A DNA stretch of 39,644 nt, taken from contig OX485807.1 of assembly GCA_950295325.1 (NCBI GenBank), forward strand, positions 46,242,796 to 46,282,439. The letters are read 5' to 3'. How positions within the stretch are numbered: the stretch's first letter is position 1; every line of letters starts with the position of its first letter. Both the position numbers and the translations under genes were made by a program. Shown piece by piece: positions 1-10,457 of the stretch. Source of the stretch: Polytrichum commune (Eukaryota; Streptophyta; Polytrichopsida; Polytrichales; Polytrichaceae). The notes beneath the pieces were generated by a model that was given only the letters and a program-made list of their open reading frames with translations, searched no databases and was not told where the DNA came from.

Positions 1-285
1 AAATGTAAACCTAAGATTATTTGTCAATCCTTGTCAAAAAAATTGGACGGTATAGATTTATAATATTGCAATTATTGTCACTTACTAAGTGGTTTTTCAT
101 CAAACTTTCAATCATCCATGATAGTAATTCATTATAGAAATGTTCGGATGCATAATATACCAAAAGCGGATGAATTAAAAGTAAATCGGGATGATAGTTT
201 TGTAAACTTCTTCATAAGAAGTCTCATTAAAAAAGCTACTACAATGACATAAAATACCATATGACACTAAATACAATATTTAGAG
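1..285. repeat. Dispersed repeat, left copy, cut by window edge
   Basis: This A+T-rich segment aligns end to end and in the same orientation with about 29897-30164. Shared blocks include AAATGTAAACC, ATTATTTGTCA, CACTTAC.AAGTG, TTTTTCATC and CATAAGAAGT. The right copy has inverted CACTAAATAT-type ends, so this copy is probably a MITE whose left end lies outside the window. No coding capacity is visible. Confidence 0.6.
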
Positions 286-300
286 TAGTAAACCTTGAAA

Positions 301-666
301 CATTGTCCACTTTATGCATGTAGAATCCATGTAGGTTCCATTCATTCAAACTTCCTTGAGCCCCAAAGCTTGAATGTAAAGTGGAGTGGAATGGTGACAT
401 CAAAACGATCAAAATGAAGTATGTGTCCAGAACATAAAGACCATTCTAAAATCAATAATGAACATACTTGAGAAGACTTACATGATCACTTAGATAGATA
501 GATTTGTCATTGTGTGTGTGTGTGAATACTTACTACCCACCTCCTATAAATTTTCCATCTCAATTCCTATTGTGAACTTGACATGACAATTTTTGTGACT
601 TGCAATTGCTTGCTTGATGAAACATTTCACCCATTGACATGTTTATGGATTGTTAAATACCCAATG
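301..666. other. A+T-rich intergenic DNA, no gene seen
   Basis: No coding signal is recognisable. The stretch contains a short TAGATAGATAGAT run near 491-503 and a (TG)n run at about 511-524. Confidence 0.6.
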
Positions 667-866
667 CTACATTGATTATCCCAATTAGTGCGTACTACTA
701 TTCAGAGTTACGCAATGCAATAATGTCTTACTCAAGAGTTCAATAGGTTGTTCAAACATTATAGAAAATGAATGCCTTTGTTTGGCAAAATTTTACATTC
801 TCCTTAAATACATAGCATTGCGTAACTCCGAATAGTAGCAGGCACTAATTGGGATAATCAATGTAG
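667..866. mobile_element. Fold-back MITE with about 50-bp inverted termini
   Basis: The left end CTACATTGATTATCCCAATT is the reverse complement of the right end at 847-866. Pairing continues inward with few mismatches for about 50 bp, through ACTATTC.GAGTTACGCAATGC, leaving a short A+T-rich centre. There is no coding capacity and no clear target-site duplication. The inner core recurs in the elements at 28782-28994 and 29290-29501, which have different outer ends. The outer end recurs at 11966-12408. Confidence 0.75.
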
Positions 867-1166
867 ACCTAAGATGAAAATGTAGCATGAAAATTAATAA
901 TATCGTGTGCCAAAATTTAGCTTCAACTCATGCCCATAAATTAATTAGGGTGGCAAAAGGAGTACGTAGCAAACCCTATACCTCAATTGTAGCTATTGAA
1001 CCTATGAAGCAAGTCACCAAACCTTTTGTGACAATCAAAACCTATTTTGACCAATGCGAACCTACCCAGATTGACCTCTTGAAACGTTATTGAAATAGTT
1101 TGAGTCAAAACAAAACAAAAAGTCAGATGGTGTTGTCATGAAAGTACCTTGTTATTTATACATAAA
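867..1166. other. Intergenic DNA, no gene seen
   Basis: A 68-codon open frame at 887-1093 has no recognisable motif or neighbouring gene structure, and I do not consider it a gene. Confidence 0.5.
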
Positions 1167-1680
1167 ATAAGTTATTTAGTGTTCGATTATATTTAATGTT
1201 GTTACCACCCTACCCTGCTCAACACTAATTTTCAACTCCTTGAAAATTAGTGTTAGACATAAATGTGTTGCTACCTTCCCTGCTGCCACCTCCCTTATTA
1301 TATCATTTTTTTCATATCCCTTTTTTTTGAGACAGAAGGTCGACAAGCCAACGCCAAAGCACAAGAGGCAGTTGACCACCTGGCAAGTTTTCCGTCAAGT
1401 AGAGAGGAGATTTCACAACTAGGATTCGAGCTGCAAACCTCTTCCTTGAGATTTGGGTATCTCTCCACCATCATCCGGTAGTTTAAGGTCATCTCGGACC
1501 AATTTTTTTCATATCCTTACTAACACTAAATTCAAACATGTAACTTTCACATATTACCATAGTTGATATTTAGTGTTTGAGTTTACATTTAATGTTACTT
1601 ACTTTCATAGGGTTATTGATATTTAGTGTATGCGTTTGTATTTAGTGTATCAAACACTGAATATCATATTTAGTGTAGTG
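1167..1680. repeat. Degenerate MITE-like A+T repeat interrupted by a SINE
   Basis: Variants of ATTTAGTGT and ATTTAATGTTAC recur on both sides of the SINE, near 1167-1200, 1567-1600, 1617-1650 and 1655-1680. They resemble the ends of the CACTAAATAT-type MITE at 29818-30164. A perfect 13-bp hairpin, AACACTAATTTTC with an 8-nt loop, lies at 1221-1254. This appears to be an older element into which the SINE inserted. Confidence 0.45.
1320..1501 (-). mobile_element. tRNA-derived SINE with 15-bp target-site duplications
   Basis: Read on the minus strand, the segment starts TGGTCCGAGATGACC and ends in CTCAAAAAAAAG. About 70 nt from its start it has AGCTCGAATCC, close to the Pol III box B consensus GGTTCRANTCC. 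A weaker box A-like CCGGATGATGG lies about 45 nt upstream of that. The insertion is flanked by the same 15 bp, ATTTTTTTCATATCC, at 1305-1319 and 1502-1516. Duplication, A-rich tail and internal Pol III box together indicate a SINE mobilised by a LINE. Whether the LINE at 30.4-39.6 kb is its partner cannot be told, because the 3' ends do not look alike. Confidence 0.75.
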
Positions 1681-2690
1681 AACTCTTACAAAATATTCTG
1701 TAATTATAGGCAGGTGACCAAGCTGAATCTAATTGGTGGCCCTATTTGCAATTTCGCAGGACATGGACAGGGAGGAGGATCCTAACGTTGGCATTAGTAG
1801 TGAGTGCAAGGTGAGCTAAGAAAATTTGAATCTGTTTCCAAGCCATGAATGTTGATTCTCAAACAGCCACTTATCCATCATTGCCCAGATTACTAATCTG
1901 CGTAAGCTGACGGTAATTATGATTAAGATTGTCTAGTTGATACCCTTATTGATTGTTTGTTTGTTTCAATGTTGGCAGCATAGCAGTTGCCAGGCAAAGT
2001 CATTACTAATCCCAACTTCTATGGGTATTTGGGAATTCACTAGTACGAAGACATGTCTTTTCCCACACTTTCACAACACTAATCTAACACCTTTTAGTGA
2101 CCAGCACACATGTCATGAAGGTTTGCAGCCACTGTGGAGGTAGTGTCATCCTGGACCAGTCTTATTTTTTAACAAATGAGTGTCAGAATTGTGTGGTGGT
2201 TTAAGACCTTTGACTGCGACGGTAATTAAGGATTTTGAAGGCCGTGGTAGGTAATTAATGATCTTGATCGCCGTGATAATTTATGGTTCGAACCGATGAC
2301 GGCCAGCATCCTTGAACCAGACAACCCACATCCTTATCACTAGAAGGGATGGGGTTCCTTTTCCACACGAAAAGGACACAAATCTGATAGTGTTTGGCAG
2401 GCAGCACTTGTGTCAGGGACCAGGCTGTCCATTTTGGTTTCTGTTGAGAATGTGTCATCCTAGACGCGTGCTATTTTGGACGAAATGTGTGGGGAAAGTG
2501 TGTCCACATTTAGGCCTTCCCACTCTGTGGAAAGTGTGTGCTCAATTTTGAAATCAACCCGACCCCACACATTCATTACAATTATTTAATGCAAACATAA
2601 AGGAGGATGCATTTATAGCCGCGCATAGTGGCGCGAATACCGATGTTGAACACCGTCATGAACATTGGGAGGGATGCCCTCTTCACTGGC
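1517..2690. other. Intergenic DNA, no gene recognised
   Basis: The open frames here (for example 1937-2143 and 2312-2551) lack recognisable motifs. Short related phrases recur, such as GGTAATTA near 1913, 2220 and 2251 and TGTCATCCT near 2145 and 2454, suggesting decayed repeat DNA. CACTAGAAGGGATG at 2338-2351 reappears in the same orientation at 10309-10322. It might be a CACTA terminus, but this is not established. Confidence 0.4.
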
Positions 2691-3009
2691 GTTTCTGACA
2701 ATATTTATCTCCACATCGGATCTTGGCCGTAGGTCGTATTTGGGGCGTTGGCGTTTGATGCGTATTGTTTGTAATATACTGACAAATTTTATGTGGTGTT
2801 TCCGTATTGTATTGTTTGTATGTAATAAATCTTTGTTGGTTGGGCATGTATAGAGTATAGTATGGGATGTGTAGTCCGGTCATGGCAGACCATACAGGAT
2901 TGGCGACTGGTTAGAGGCCTTTGCGAAATGGAAAGTATGTATTCACAGTAAAAAAAATACATTGTCTGTGAGCGTTGTTTAGGGTTATTGTTGTGCGTTC
3001 TCAAAACAG

Positions 3010-4235
3010 GCACCTTCACAGGAAGGTGTCCGGTGCACTACTTGCTTGCCCCCTACAATGAGAAACACAATGCATGTACTGAAAATTCACAGAAAAACAT
3101 TGTGGTGTCGCCATTGGCCACCTGTGGACCTGCCATACATGCATTGCCAAGAACATGCTGGCGCAGGATTTCATCTACAAAAGGCAGAACACATCTTGTC
3201 CGACTAATCGACGTATACGCCACCATAGTGGTGCATATTGTACATGCGTTGTGCACATATAGGGCAGGGCCCCTCCAAGCAATGACAACATCTCCCCGGC
3301 ACGTGTGTGTGCACCGAGTGCACACCCCTGTTCCGAGCACCATCGTCCACAGCAGGCCAATGCGGTTGCATGATTTCACGGAAGGCACCCAATACCATTT
3401 GCATGCTCGCTGGTGTGCAGCCCGACATTCGTTTCTGGCTGCCACTCCATGTGTGGTGACTGTGGTGTCCCCTGTTGCGGCGGCTCCGCAGGGCACGCCT
3501 CTCACCCGCAACAGTGGAGAACTGCAGCATAGTACAGCACATGGGGTTCATGTGTCGCACTGGATGAAAATCTTCAAAGGGTCTGGGTGAGCGGTTTCAA
3601 CATGCCTCAGAACAGCAGCTGCCACCCCGTGCTCCCATACACGTCCGCATTTCCAACATCAACAATGACGCGAATACTTGAGCGGTGATTGCTCTAAACA
3701 AAATGACGGTGCACCTTCACAGGAGGGTGTCTGTTGCACTGCCTGCTTGCCTCCTACAGTGAGTAACACATTCCATGTACACCAAAATTCATTGAAATAT
3801 CACTGTGATGTCGCCGTTGGCCACCTGCACACTACCATACATGCATTGCCAAGAACCGATAGCCGCAGCATCCAAATCAGTCCAACGCGGTGGCATGATT
3901 CCATGGAAGGCACCCAATCACGTGTGCATGTTCACTGCTCTGCAGCCCGACATTCGTTTCTGGCTGCCACTTCGTGGATGGTGACTGTGGTGAACCCTGT
4001 TGCAGCGGCTCCACAGATGCACGCCTCTCGCTTGCATCGGTCAAAAACTGCAGCCCGGTGCAGCACATGGGGTTCATGTGTCACACTGGATGAAAATTTG
4101 CAAAGGGTTTGGGTGAGCAGTTTCAAGATGTCTCGGAACAGTAGCTGGCACCCCGTGCTCCCATACACGCCGGCATTTCCAACATCAACAATGACGCAAA
4201 AACTTGACAACGCCGTTGCCCTAAACAAAATGACG
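3010..4235. repeat. Diverged tandem duplication, units of about 701 and 525 bp
   Basis: Unit A (3010-3710) and unit B (3711-4235) align in order. Shared blocks include GCACCTTCACAGGA, TACATGCATTGCCAAGAAC, GCCCGACATTCGTTTCTGGC, CACTGGATGAAAAT and CATTTCCAACATCAACAATG. Unit A carries about 170 bp, roughly 3160-3350, that unit B lacks. Both strands have open frames through the units (for example 2988-3590 and 3678-4268 plus, 3053-3511 minus). None resembles a family I recognise, and the two copies do not keep equivalent frames. I treat it as non-coding or decayed internal sequence of the CACTA element. Confidence 0.7.
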
Positions 4236-5215
4236 CTTCACCATGTACGCGCTTCCCATTCTGCATAGTACATGTGTGCGCATGCCGCCACCATACTGCC
4301 TCTCAAGACTCGTCGCACTTCTCCACCAAATACACAGTGGACCACATGACATACGTGTCGCTAGGCGCAGGTGGAACGACAAAATCGTCGAGATACATCG
4401 AGGACGCATTGCCTTGCGGGTACATTACATCCGTGTATTTTCTGTGCAACTTTGTGACCTGAACCATTTGCTGGCCATCCTCGCATAATTACAGTAACAA
4501 GCTTCGACAGGTGCTGGCTTATGTGCTCCTCGGAGGGGGTGCGCCCCCAACAATCCCTTCTCCTACGGGTCTCAATCCAATGTTGGGATGCAGCACCCAG
4601 CACCGCAGGCCGACTCTGAGGAGCTCCTGTGACCACCAAGGACTACCATGAAATTTTTCACAAAACAACCAGTTCTGGTCTGGAGCCCGTCCATTCCCAC
4701 AGATGTTCATTCTAAAAAAAATGATCCTATGAAGAAGTGTGGGGATCGTGGTCAGAAAACTTGCCTGTGTTCCATAACGTGGTTGCACTGGCGGGGGCCT
4801 CTTTACACGTCCTGCTCTTGGTCCCCCTGCCCGGCCTCTGCCTCTGCTGCCAGGCCCCCTGCCATAGGAAAGCATGGCATTGCCCCGTATTGTCATGTAG
4901 TGTCGCAAGCCTAAGACGGAAGCGGCGCACCCAATATTCCAGGCAGACAGCTTCTGCTCTCCGTAACAAATACGAAACAGCCAGCGGTAGGATGTAATGT
5001 TCTCAATGTGTAGCGGTAACATGGACCTTTGATTGAAATGGGTGTATGTTGCAACCATCCACAGCGAGAGTCATATGCATTGAACAACCAGACACACATA
5101 TTGCAAGACACTTATGAAATGCGGAATGTTGTCTGTGACACATGTGTAGCACACATCGACAGCGGTTGCAGGGAAGAATGCAGAAGTCACCCTGATAACA
5201 AATGGATGGGGTTCA
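4236..5215. other. CACTA-internal DNA without recognisable gene
   Basis: This stretch is more G+C-rich than its surroundings. A 179-codon minus-strand frame at 4519-5058 contains a Gly/Arg/Pro-rich segment but no motif I recognise. Plus-strand frames overlap it. Part of the transposase N-terminus or the second element gene could be hidden here, but I cannot support either. Confidence 0.4.
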
Positions 5216-8200
5216 ATGCTTGGGTGTTATGCAGACTCGCTTGCGGCAAGCAGGAGTGGATGCGAGTGCGAGAGCGACGGTGCGAGCGAGGCTGATAGCA
5301 GCGAGGTGGGTGGCAGTGACGAAGGGGAAACAACAGACATGGACGATTCAGAGGAGGTTCCCGAAGAGTACGCCCAGACAGGGTTCCTGAACGTGTCTGC
5401 AATGAATGACGAGTCGCATACCCCTTTTTTGTGGATCCAATCTATCCAGGCTAGACGCGACCCTCATGTTTATGAATGTCTGTCGTACTCACAAAGCCAC
5501 GAATGCATGTATAAATGAGATGTTGCACTTGTTGTCAAAGGTGATCTTGCCATCGCCTAACTCACTTCCCCGTAGCAAGGGCATTGCCAGTAGTATGCTC
5601 GGACGGCTAGGACTGGAATACAGGGCAATAGATGCATTCAGGAATGGATGTGTTTTATTTAGAGCGGGGTATGCAGATTTGTAGACATGTCCTCTGTGCA
5701 ATGCCCCACGTTTCATAAGAGTGGGGCAATCCATAGTCCCAATGAAGGTGCTCAGGCATTTTCCTGTCATTCCACGCTTGAGACGAATGTTCTCAACTCC
5801 GCATTTGGCATCCTTGATGACATGGCATGCAGAGAATATATCTAATGACGGGAAGATACGAGGACCATACGATTCACCCCAATGGGACCATATAAGAACC
5901 AATCACCGTGAGTTTGAGGCTGACAGTAGGAATGTCCATTTAGGATTATGCGCAAATGGTTTGAACCCACATTTGCAGAAGAGGTCCACTCACTCACTAT
6001 GCCCTGTATTGTTATTAAACTATAACATACCACATTGGTTGACCATTAAGAATTTTTTTATTATGATGGCGCTTCTGATACCTGGACCCGAGGCAATGAC
6101 AGCTGATCGCATAGATGTTTACTTGAGCCCGTTACTAGAAGAGCTTAGGGAACTATGGGCTGAGGGCGTAGCATGCTACGATGCAGCCCGATGGCGAGGA
6201 GAGGGTGTGTTCACACTACGAGCAATGTTGTTGTGGTGCGTATACGACTTTCCGGCCTACGCCATGTTGGCTGGTACGACGAACAAAAGATATTGTGCGT
6301 GCCCAGTGTGTAGACCAAACACTCAAGCACGATACTCGGAAAGTTTGTCAAAGATTGTGTATGGCGGGAGGCATCGACGCTGGTTGCCTCCAGATCATTC
6401 ATTTAGATTCAACACAAGTGTTTTTTTGACACAAGAGCTGGACTGCACACCTGTTGTAATAGATGCATCAAGCCACATCCGCTGGGCGTACATGCATGCT
6501 GAGTATGCACGGTTGGGGGGAAGGATTGGAGGCGAGGGTGACCCGGCGCTATGCAGCGATGTGAAGCGACTATCTACATTATACTCGTTGTCGTACTGGA
6601 AGGTAACTCCATTTAAGTTTATAATTTATAGCAGGTACATGTGGCAGGGCGGGATTATGTGTAGATGACAATTGTAATGTCGTGCGTGCAGGGCATGCCA
6701 GTGCGTCATGTGCTCGACGTGATGCATATAAAAAAAATTGCGGAATCTGTTTTGAAGTTCCTCTTTGGGGAGAAGGATACTCCGGAATCAAGGAGGGACA
6801 TGGAGGAACTAGGGATATGCAGGGAGCTATGGCTGAGACCCTGAGCGAATCGGCAACGATTTTTGAAGCCACAGACGCCGTATGTCTTCACCAAAGTCGA
6901 AAGAATTTTTTTTGTCAACGAGGTAAGTGCAATCCACACACCCACAGGGTACGGCAGCGCACTTGGCAAACATGTAAAAAAATCGAGGTTCACAGGTCTG
7001 AAATCCCATGATCACCATTGTTTATTGCAGCAAATCATACCGGTGGTTATTAAATCATTGTTGCAACCTTTACAAAGAACTGCACTGATTAGGCTAGGCA
7101 AGAGTTTTACCAGAATTTGCACTAGAGTCATGGATAAGGCCGACATAGATGCGCTGCGACTGTATGTTGTAGAGACAATCTGTGTTTTGGAAGTATGATT
7201 TCCACCTGCATTTTTTGATATAATGCAGCACACTCTTATCCATTTGGTGGATGAGATGGAGGTGTGTGGCCCAGTGGGGGGCCGATGGATGCACCCATGC
7301 GAGAGATATATGAGAACTTTAAAATCATATGTCCGGAGCAGAGCGCATCCAGAGGCATCAATGGCCAATGAGTATGCGGCAGAGGAGGCGATAGGGTTCT
7401 GTACGAAATACATGAACCTGCACATGCATATCAAACGTCACGTATGGGAAACCACAGAAGATGAAAGGACAAGGGGATCTATCGTGGAGGGTCAGGGTCG
7501 TGTCCATGTGTTGTTGGTGCAGGATGTCATTCAGGCACATGATTATGTCATCGAACATCATCCCCGGACCCTGAAGATGCGCCGGTAGGTTCAAGTTGAT
7601 ACTGGATTTTGAAGTTCGCATGTTGTCTACATATGTTGCAGAAATAAAGGGTGATTATCAAGGACATGTGGGGTGCTGTGAACAGAGTGTACGAAAGGGA
7701 GCTAGCATGTGAAGAGCCGATGGAGCCATTCAGAAGGTGGCTGCAGGAGCGATGTACGACTCTAGAAGACTGCGTCGACACTGAATTGTACAAACTGAAA
7801 GCATTGTCGAGCCCTCCATCAAGGAGGGTGTGCTCATTTAGGAGCATGACCTCATATATGTCTCGCACTATCGAGTCGACATCGACGAAATGGGTGAGAA
7901 TAATGTGACATTCGATAGCGGAGTTGCAGAGCTTGGGCATCGCAACGATGGCAATGACTCACGGGCACCAGGCGGATATGTCAACTTATTAAGAGTTGGC
8001 ACATTGAAAGACATCATGGTGCTAAATTATTTGAACATGAATGTTGTGTTGATGGTGGTGTCATGGGTCGGTCCCCATACTGAGCTGCAGCCACAGATGC
8101 GACGAAACTCACATGGGTTTTGGCTTGCAAACATGGCTGCAATGCCGCGTTCCAACAAAGATCCATTCATATTTCCTTCGTTGGCAACGCAGGTACCCAC

Positions 8201-8527
8201 CCATGGTCGCAGCATTGTATGCCGCACGTATGCGTGAATAGGGGGGAATCTGAGCATGCTGTTTGTTGACATCTGAAATGAATATGTGCAAGTGTTTTTG
8301 TGACAAACAAGGCAAACCCTAGATGGAGTGTAGTTCTGCATATGGAGGCCCGCGGAATGCGACTAACTGCAATGGGTGTGGAGCATTCATTGGGCCAGGA
8401 GGAGTCCAGTGCCGACAGAGATATTTTCACAGTAATGCAGGGAGAGAGGAGAGAGGCAGGAGACGAGAATGATGTTGGAGGTGGGACACATCCGGGGAGG
8501 AGGGGGAGAAGGTTCAGGTGGCAGTGA
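5216..8527 (+). pseudogene. CACTA TNP2-type transposase, broken by stops and frameshifts
   Basis: The sequence matches plant En/Spm transposases in order. It starts with an acidic N-terminal stretch (5216-5420), then SNLSRLDATL and MNVCRTHKATNA, the zinc-ribbon-like TCPLCNAPRF, and the Transposase_21 core (WHAENISNDGKIRGP, RNVHLGLCANGLNP, IPGPEAMTADRIDVYLSPLL, DFPAY, CPVC). LDVMHIKK and ELGICRELW follow, then GLKSHDHHCLLQQ. DUF4218 is seen as FPPAFFDIMQH and GRWMHPCERYMRTLKSYVR (about 7160-7440). DUF4216 is at about 7905-8350 (SGVAELG, FWLANM, DPFIFPSLA, WSVVLHMEARG). A GT-AG intron at 6603-6691 joins two exons in phase 0. Damage: a frameshift near the T run at 5425-5430 and in-frame stops at 5682-5684, 6842-6844 and 7196-7198. 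After 7590 the reading shifts frame, perhaps partly through introns. Catalysis would be cut-and-paste transposition in the nucleus; this copy cannot encode it. Confidence 0.92.
6603..6691 (+). other. Phase-0 intron in the CACTA transposase relic
   Basis: The exon reading SLSYWK ends at AAG, followed by GTAACT. The next exon starts GGCATGCCA directly after TGCAG and opens with GMPVRHVLDVMHIKK, the expected continuation in TNP2-type transposases. The 89-nt gap contains stops and no family similarity. Confidence 0.7.
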
Positions 8528-8529
8528 AC

Positions 8530-9860
8530 AGAAGACATGAAGTGAATCATTGTGGCTTACAATGGACACAGCGGCACATACTGCAACCATACAGTCTGTG
8601 TGCATGGGTGAATTCTATGTGCACATTTCTAAGGTCGTTATATTTGCTGCACTTGTTTGTTTGGGTGAATGATGTCAATATGATGTAGTCACATGTACTG
8701 TAGAGGATGTGGGCGCTCTTGCGCCCGGAAACGGGCACTTGTTAGTCAGTCACAGAGAGAAGCTGTGAGATCGCAGCATGGCTGGTGCCAGCAATAACAG
8801 ACAGGAGCCATTGGAGTGATGGTCGCTGGGATTGGGATACAGATGCAGTGATTTTGAGCTGCGCCGGTGTACCAATGAAAAAGGTAGAACATACACATCC
8901 CATCACTTGTCACTAAACCCGTGGTCTTCCAGCTAGTTGGAGTTGTTTGACGTGCGAACATATGTGCATGAACTGGTTTTTGATGCCCATCCATTTGTGA
9001 GTTGCAGAAGTTCAACCAAATTATCCCTGAATATGGTTTTTGGAATGTAGGCATACTAGACGATGTCTTTTCACAACCAATACTTCGTGTTGCACACGGA
9101 TTCCTGACTCGTAATGCGCACCTCTGGGTTTAGAAGTGGCATGTATGTGGAGGTTGAAATTCCAACCTTGCGCCATCTTCAGCCACCAGCGGCTGCACAT
9201 GATGTATGCAGGGATCAGTCCACTGTGTATTGCTTCTGCGGGATCTCGTGATTGTTCTGGAAGCGGTGGAGCTTTATGACAACTTTGTGCTCCCAACTAC
9301 ATGGAACCCTTGGCATGATATGAGGCATGTCGGCCCGATTCCGCAAAACACAAGGTTCTCTTATGCACACGGACTTCAACATTCAGACGGCCATTGAACA
9401 TGTTTGTGTTGGTTTCCTACAATGTGCACTGGATGGACACAATGTATGCGTTGCGTTGGAGCTCGGCGTCTTGCTCGTGGGGGATGTATGCCCCCGCCTG
9501 ATAGCCATATAGTATTATATTTCCTGATGCACACTTGTACATATATTACTTCAAAGACATATTGAAGCTAGGACGTAAAAAACAACACTAGGTTGATGAT
9601 GTGCTATATGGGCACACTGTAGAAGGGGACACAGTTGGACACCCGCACAAAGACAGCAGAATGGCTTTCACGAACCCTGGAATTGGCAAACAATGGCAAT
9701 TTACCAGCAATCCGGCTTGTATACAAGCCTAACTACAGTGAATATTGCCTACCACACACTTGTATGATGGCGTTCTCTCAATTGTGATTTGCTCACACAT
9801 GCACAATGCATTCTTTGCAGTCAAGAACGTCGTTGCAGTCCAAGCAAAGTTTCACAGGAC
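8530..9860. other. CACTA 3' region without recognisable gene
   Basis: Short frames such as 9206-9397, 9327-9512 (plus) and 8746-9054 (minus) show no motif I recognise. Two small symmetric structures are present: a 6-bp G+C hairpin (GGGCGC-TCTT-GCGCCC) at 8711-8726 and a perfect 16-bp palindrome GGCTTGTATACAAGCC at 9714-9729. Confidence 0.45.
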
Positions 9861-9869
9861 GCCTCCTAG

Positions 9870-10080
9870 CACACAAACAAAGTACATTACAGTACGTAAA
9901 CAAAATACATTACAACACTGTAGCAAAATACATTGCAGCATATACATAATTATATAAACACGGAAAATACAAACCATCACAATACCAAAATACAGGAGGA
10001 AAGAAATATCAACGCAGCAAATAAACGAAATACTTTGCATCTGACAATATAATACATGGAATACACAAAGTACATCGCAG
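9870..10080. repeat. Array of degenerate short repeats, likely CACTA subterminal
   Basis: Five to seven units resembling ACAAARTACATTRCAG occur in the same orientation: around 9880-9896, 9897-9918, 9922-9938, 10026-10042 and 10064-10080. Spacing is irregular. Arrays of this kind near the ends of CACTA elements serve as binding sites for the element-encoded accessory protein. That role here is inferred from position only. Confidence 0.45.
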
Positions 10081-10457
10081 AGACGGTATATTCATGCCCG
10101 TTAAATCCACACTGCCGACGTGGAATTACTTTAGTGGGAAACCAGTACGTTGGGGGCTGACCCTAAGCCTGCGTTGTGATCTGCGCCTTCTTTATTGGTA
10201 CTTCATGTGCCTTAATCTGGGGGGTACTCATTCAATGCGTCAGTGAACCTTGACGTTTTTCGGCCAACGAGCCAGGACCACATTCTAAATAAATTGCACC
10301 CCTCCACACACTAGAAGGGATGACACAACTTCAACAAGTGCATAAATGGAAGCATAATTTTATTGGCATTCGCGGATTTCAGCTGCCCAGGCACTAAATA
10401 TCCCTTGCGTGTGTGAATATCCCACCTAGGAGGCCCTCTCTGTTAGACTCCTCTGTC
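10081..10457. other. Spacer between CACTA relic and repeat-protein pseudogene
   Basis: No gene is seen. CACTAGAAGGGATG at 10309-10322 duplicates 2338-2351. CATTTCTTCTAGTG at 10469-10482, just inside the next feature, is its imperfect reverse complement. Without matching 3-bp duplications this is only a hint of CACTA ends. Confidence 0.35.

Larger units (their letters stand above)
2700..10090 (+). mobile_element. Decayed CACTA (En/Spm) DNA transposon, ends approximate
   Basis: The core is a recognisable TNP2-type transposase gene at 5216-8527 on the plus strand. To its left lie a diverged tandem duplication (3010-4235) and sequence with GTAATATACTG and TGTATTGTATTG phrases. To its right lies an array of ACAAAGTACATTACAG-like units (about 9870-10080) in the opposite sense. 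Such subterminal motif arrays are typical of CACTA elements, where the element's second protein binds them. I could not find a convincing pair of CACTA inverted termini with a 3-bp target duplication, so the limits are estimates. The interior is far too damaged for autonomous transposition. Confidence 0.55.

Noticed and set aside
2988-4268. Long overlapping open frames on both strands (up to 200 codons).
   Set aside because: They lie in a tandem duplication, have no recognisable motifs, and the two units do not keep the same frame. Probably chance frames in G+C-richer DNA.
8711-8726. G+C-rich hairpin resembling a rho-independent terminator.
   Set aside because: The setting is eukaryotic transposon DNA and no T run follows.
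9714-9729. Perfect 16-bp palindrome GGCTTGTATACAAGCC.
   Set aside because: Isolated and without a neighbouring gene or second copy. It may be chance, so it is not listed as an operator.
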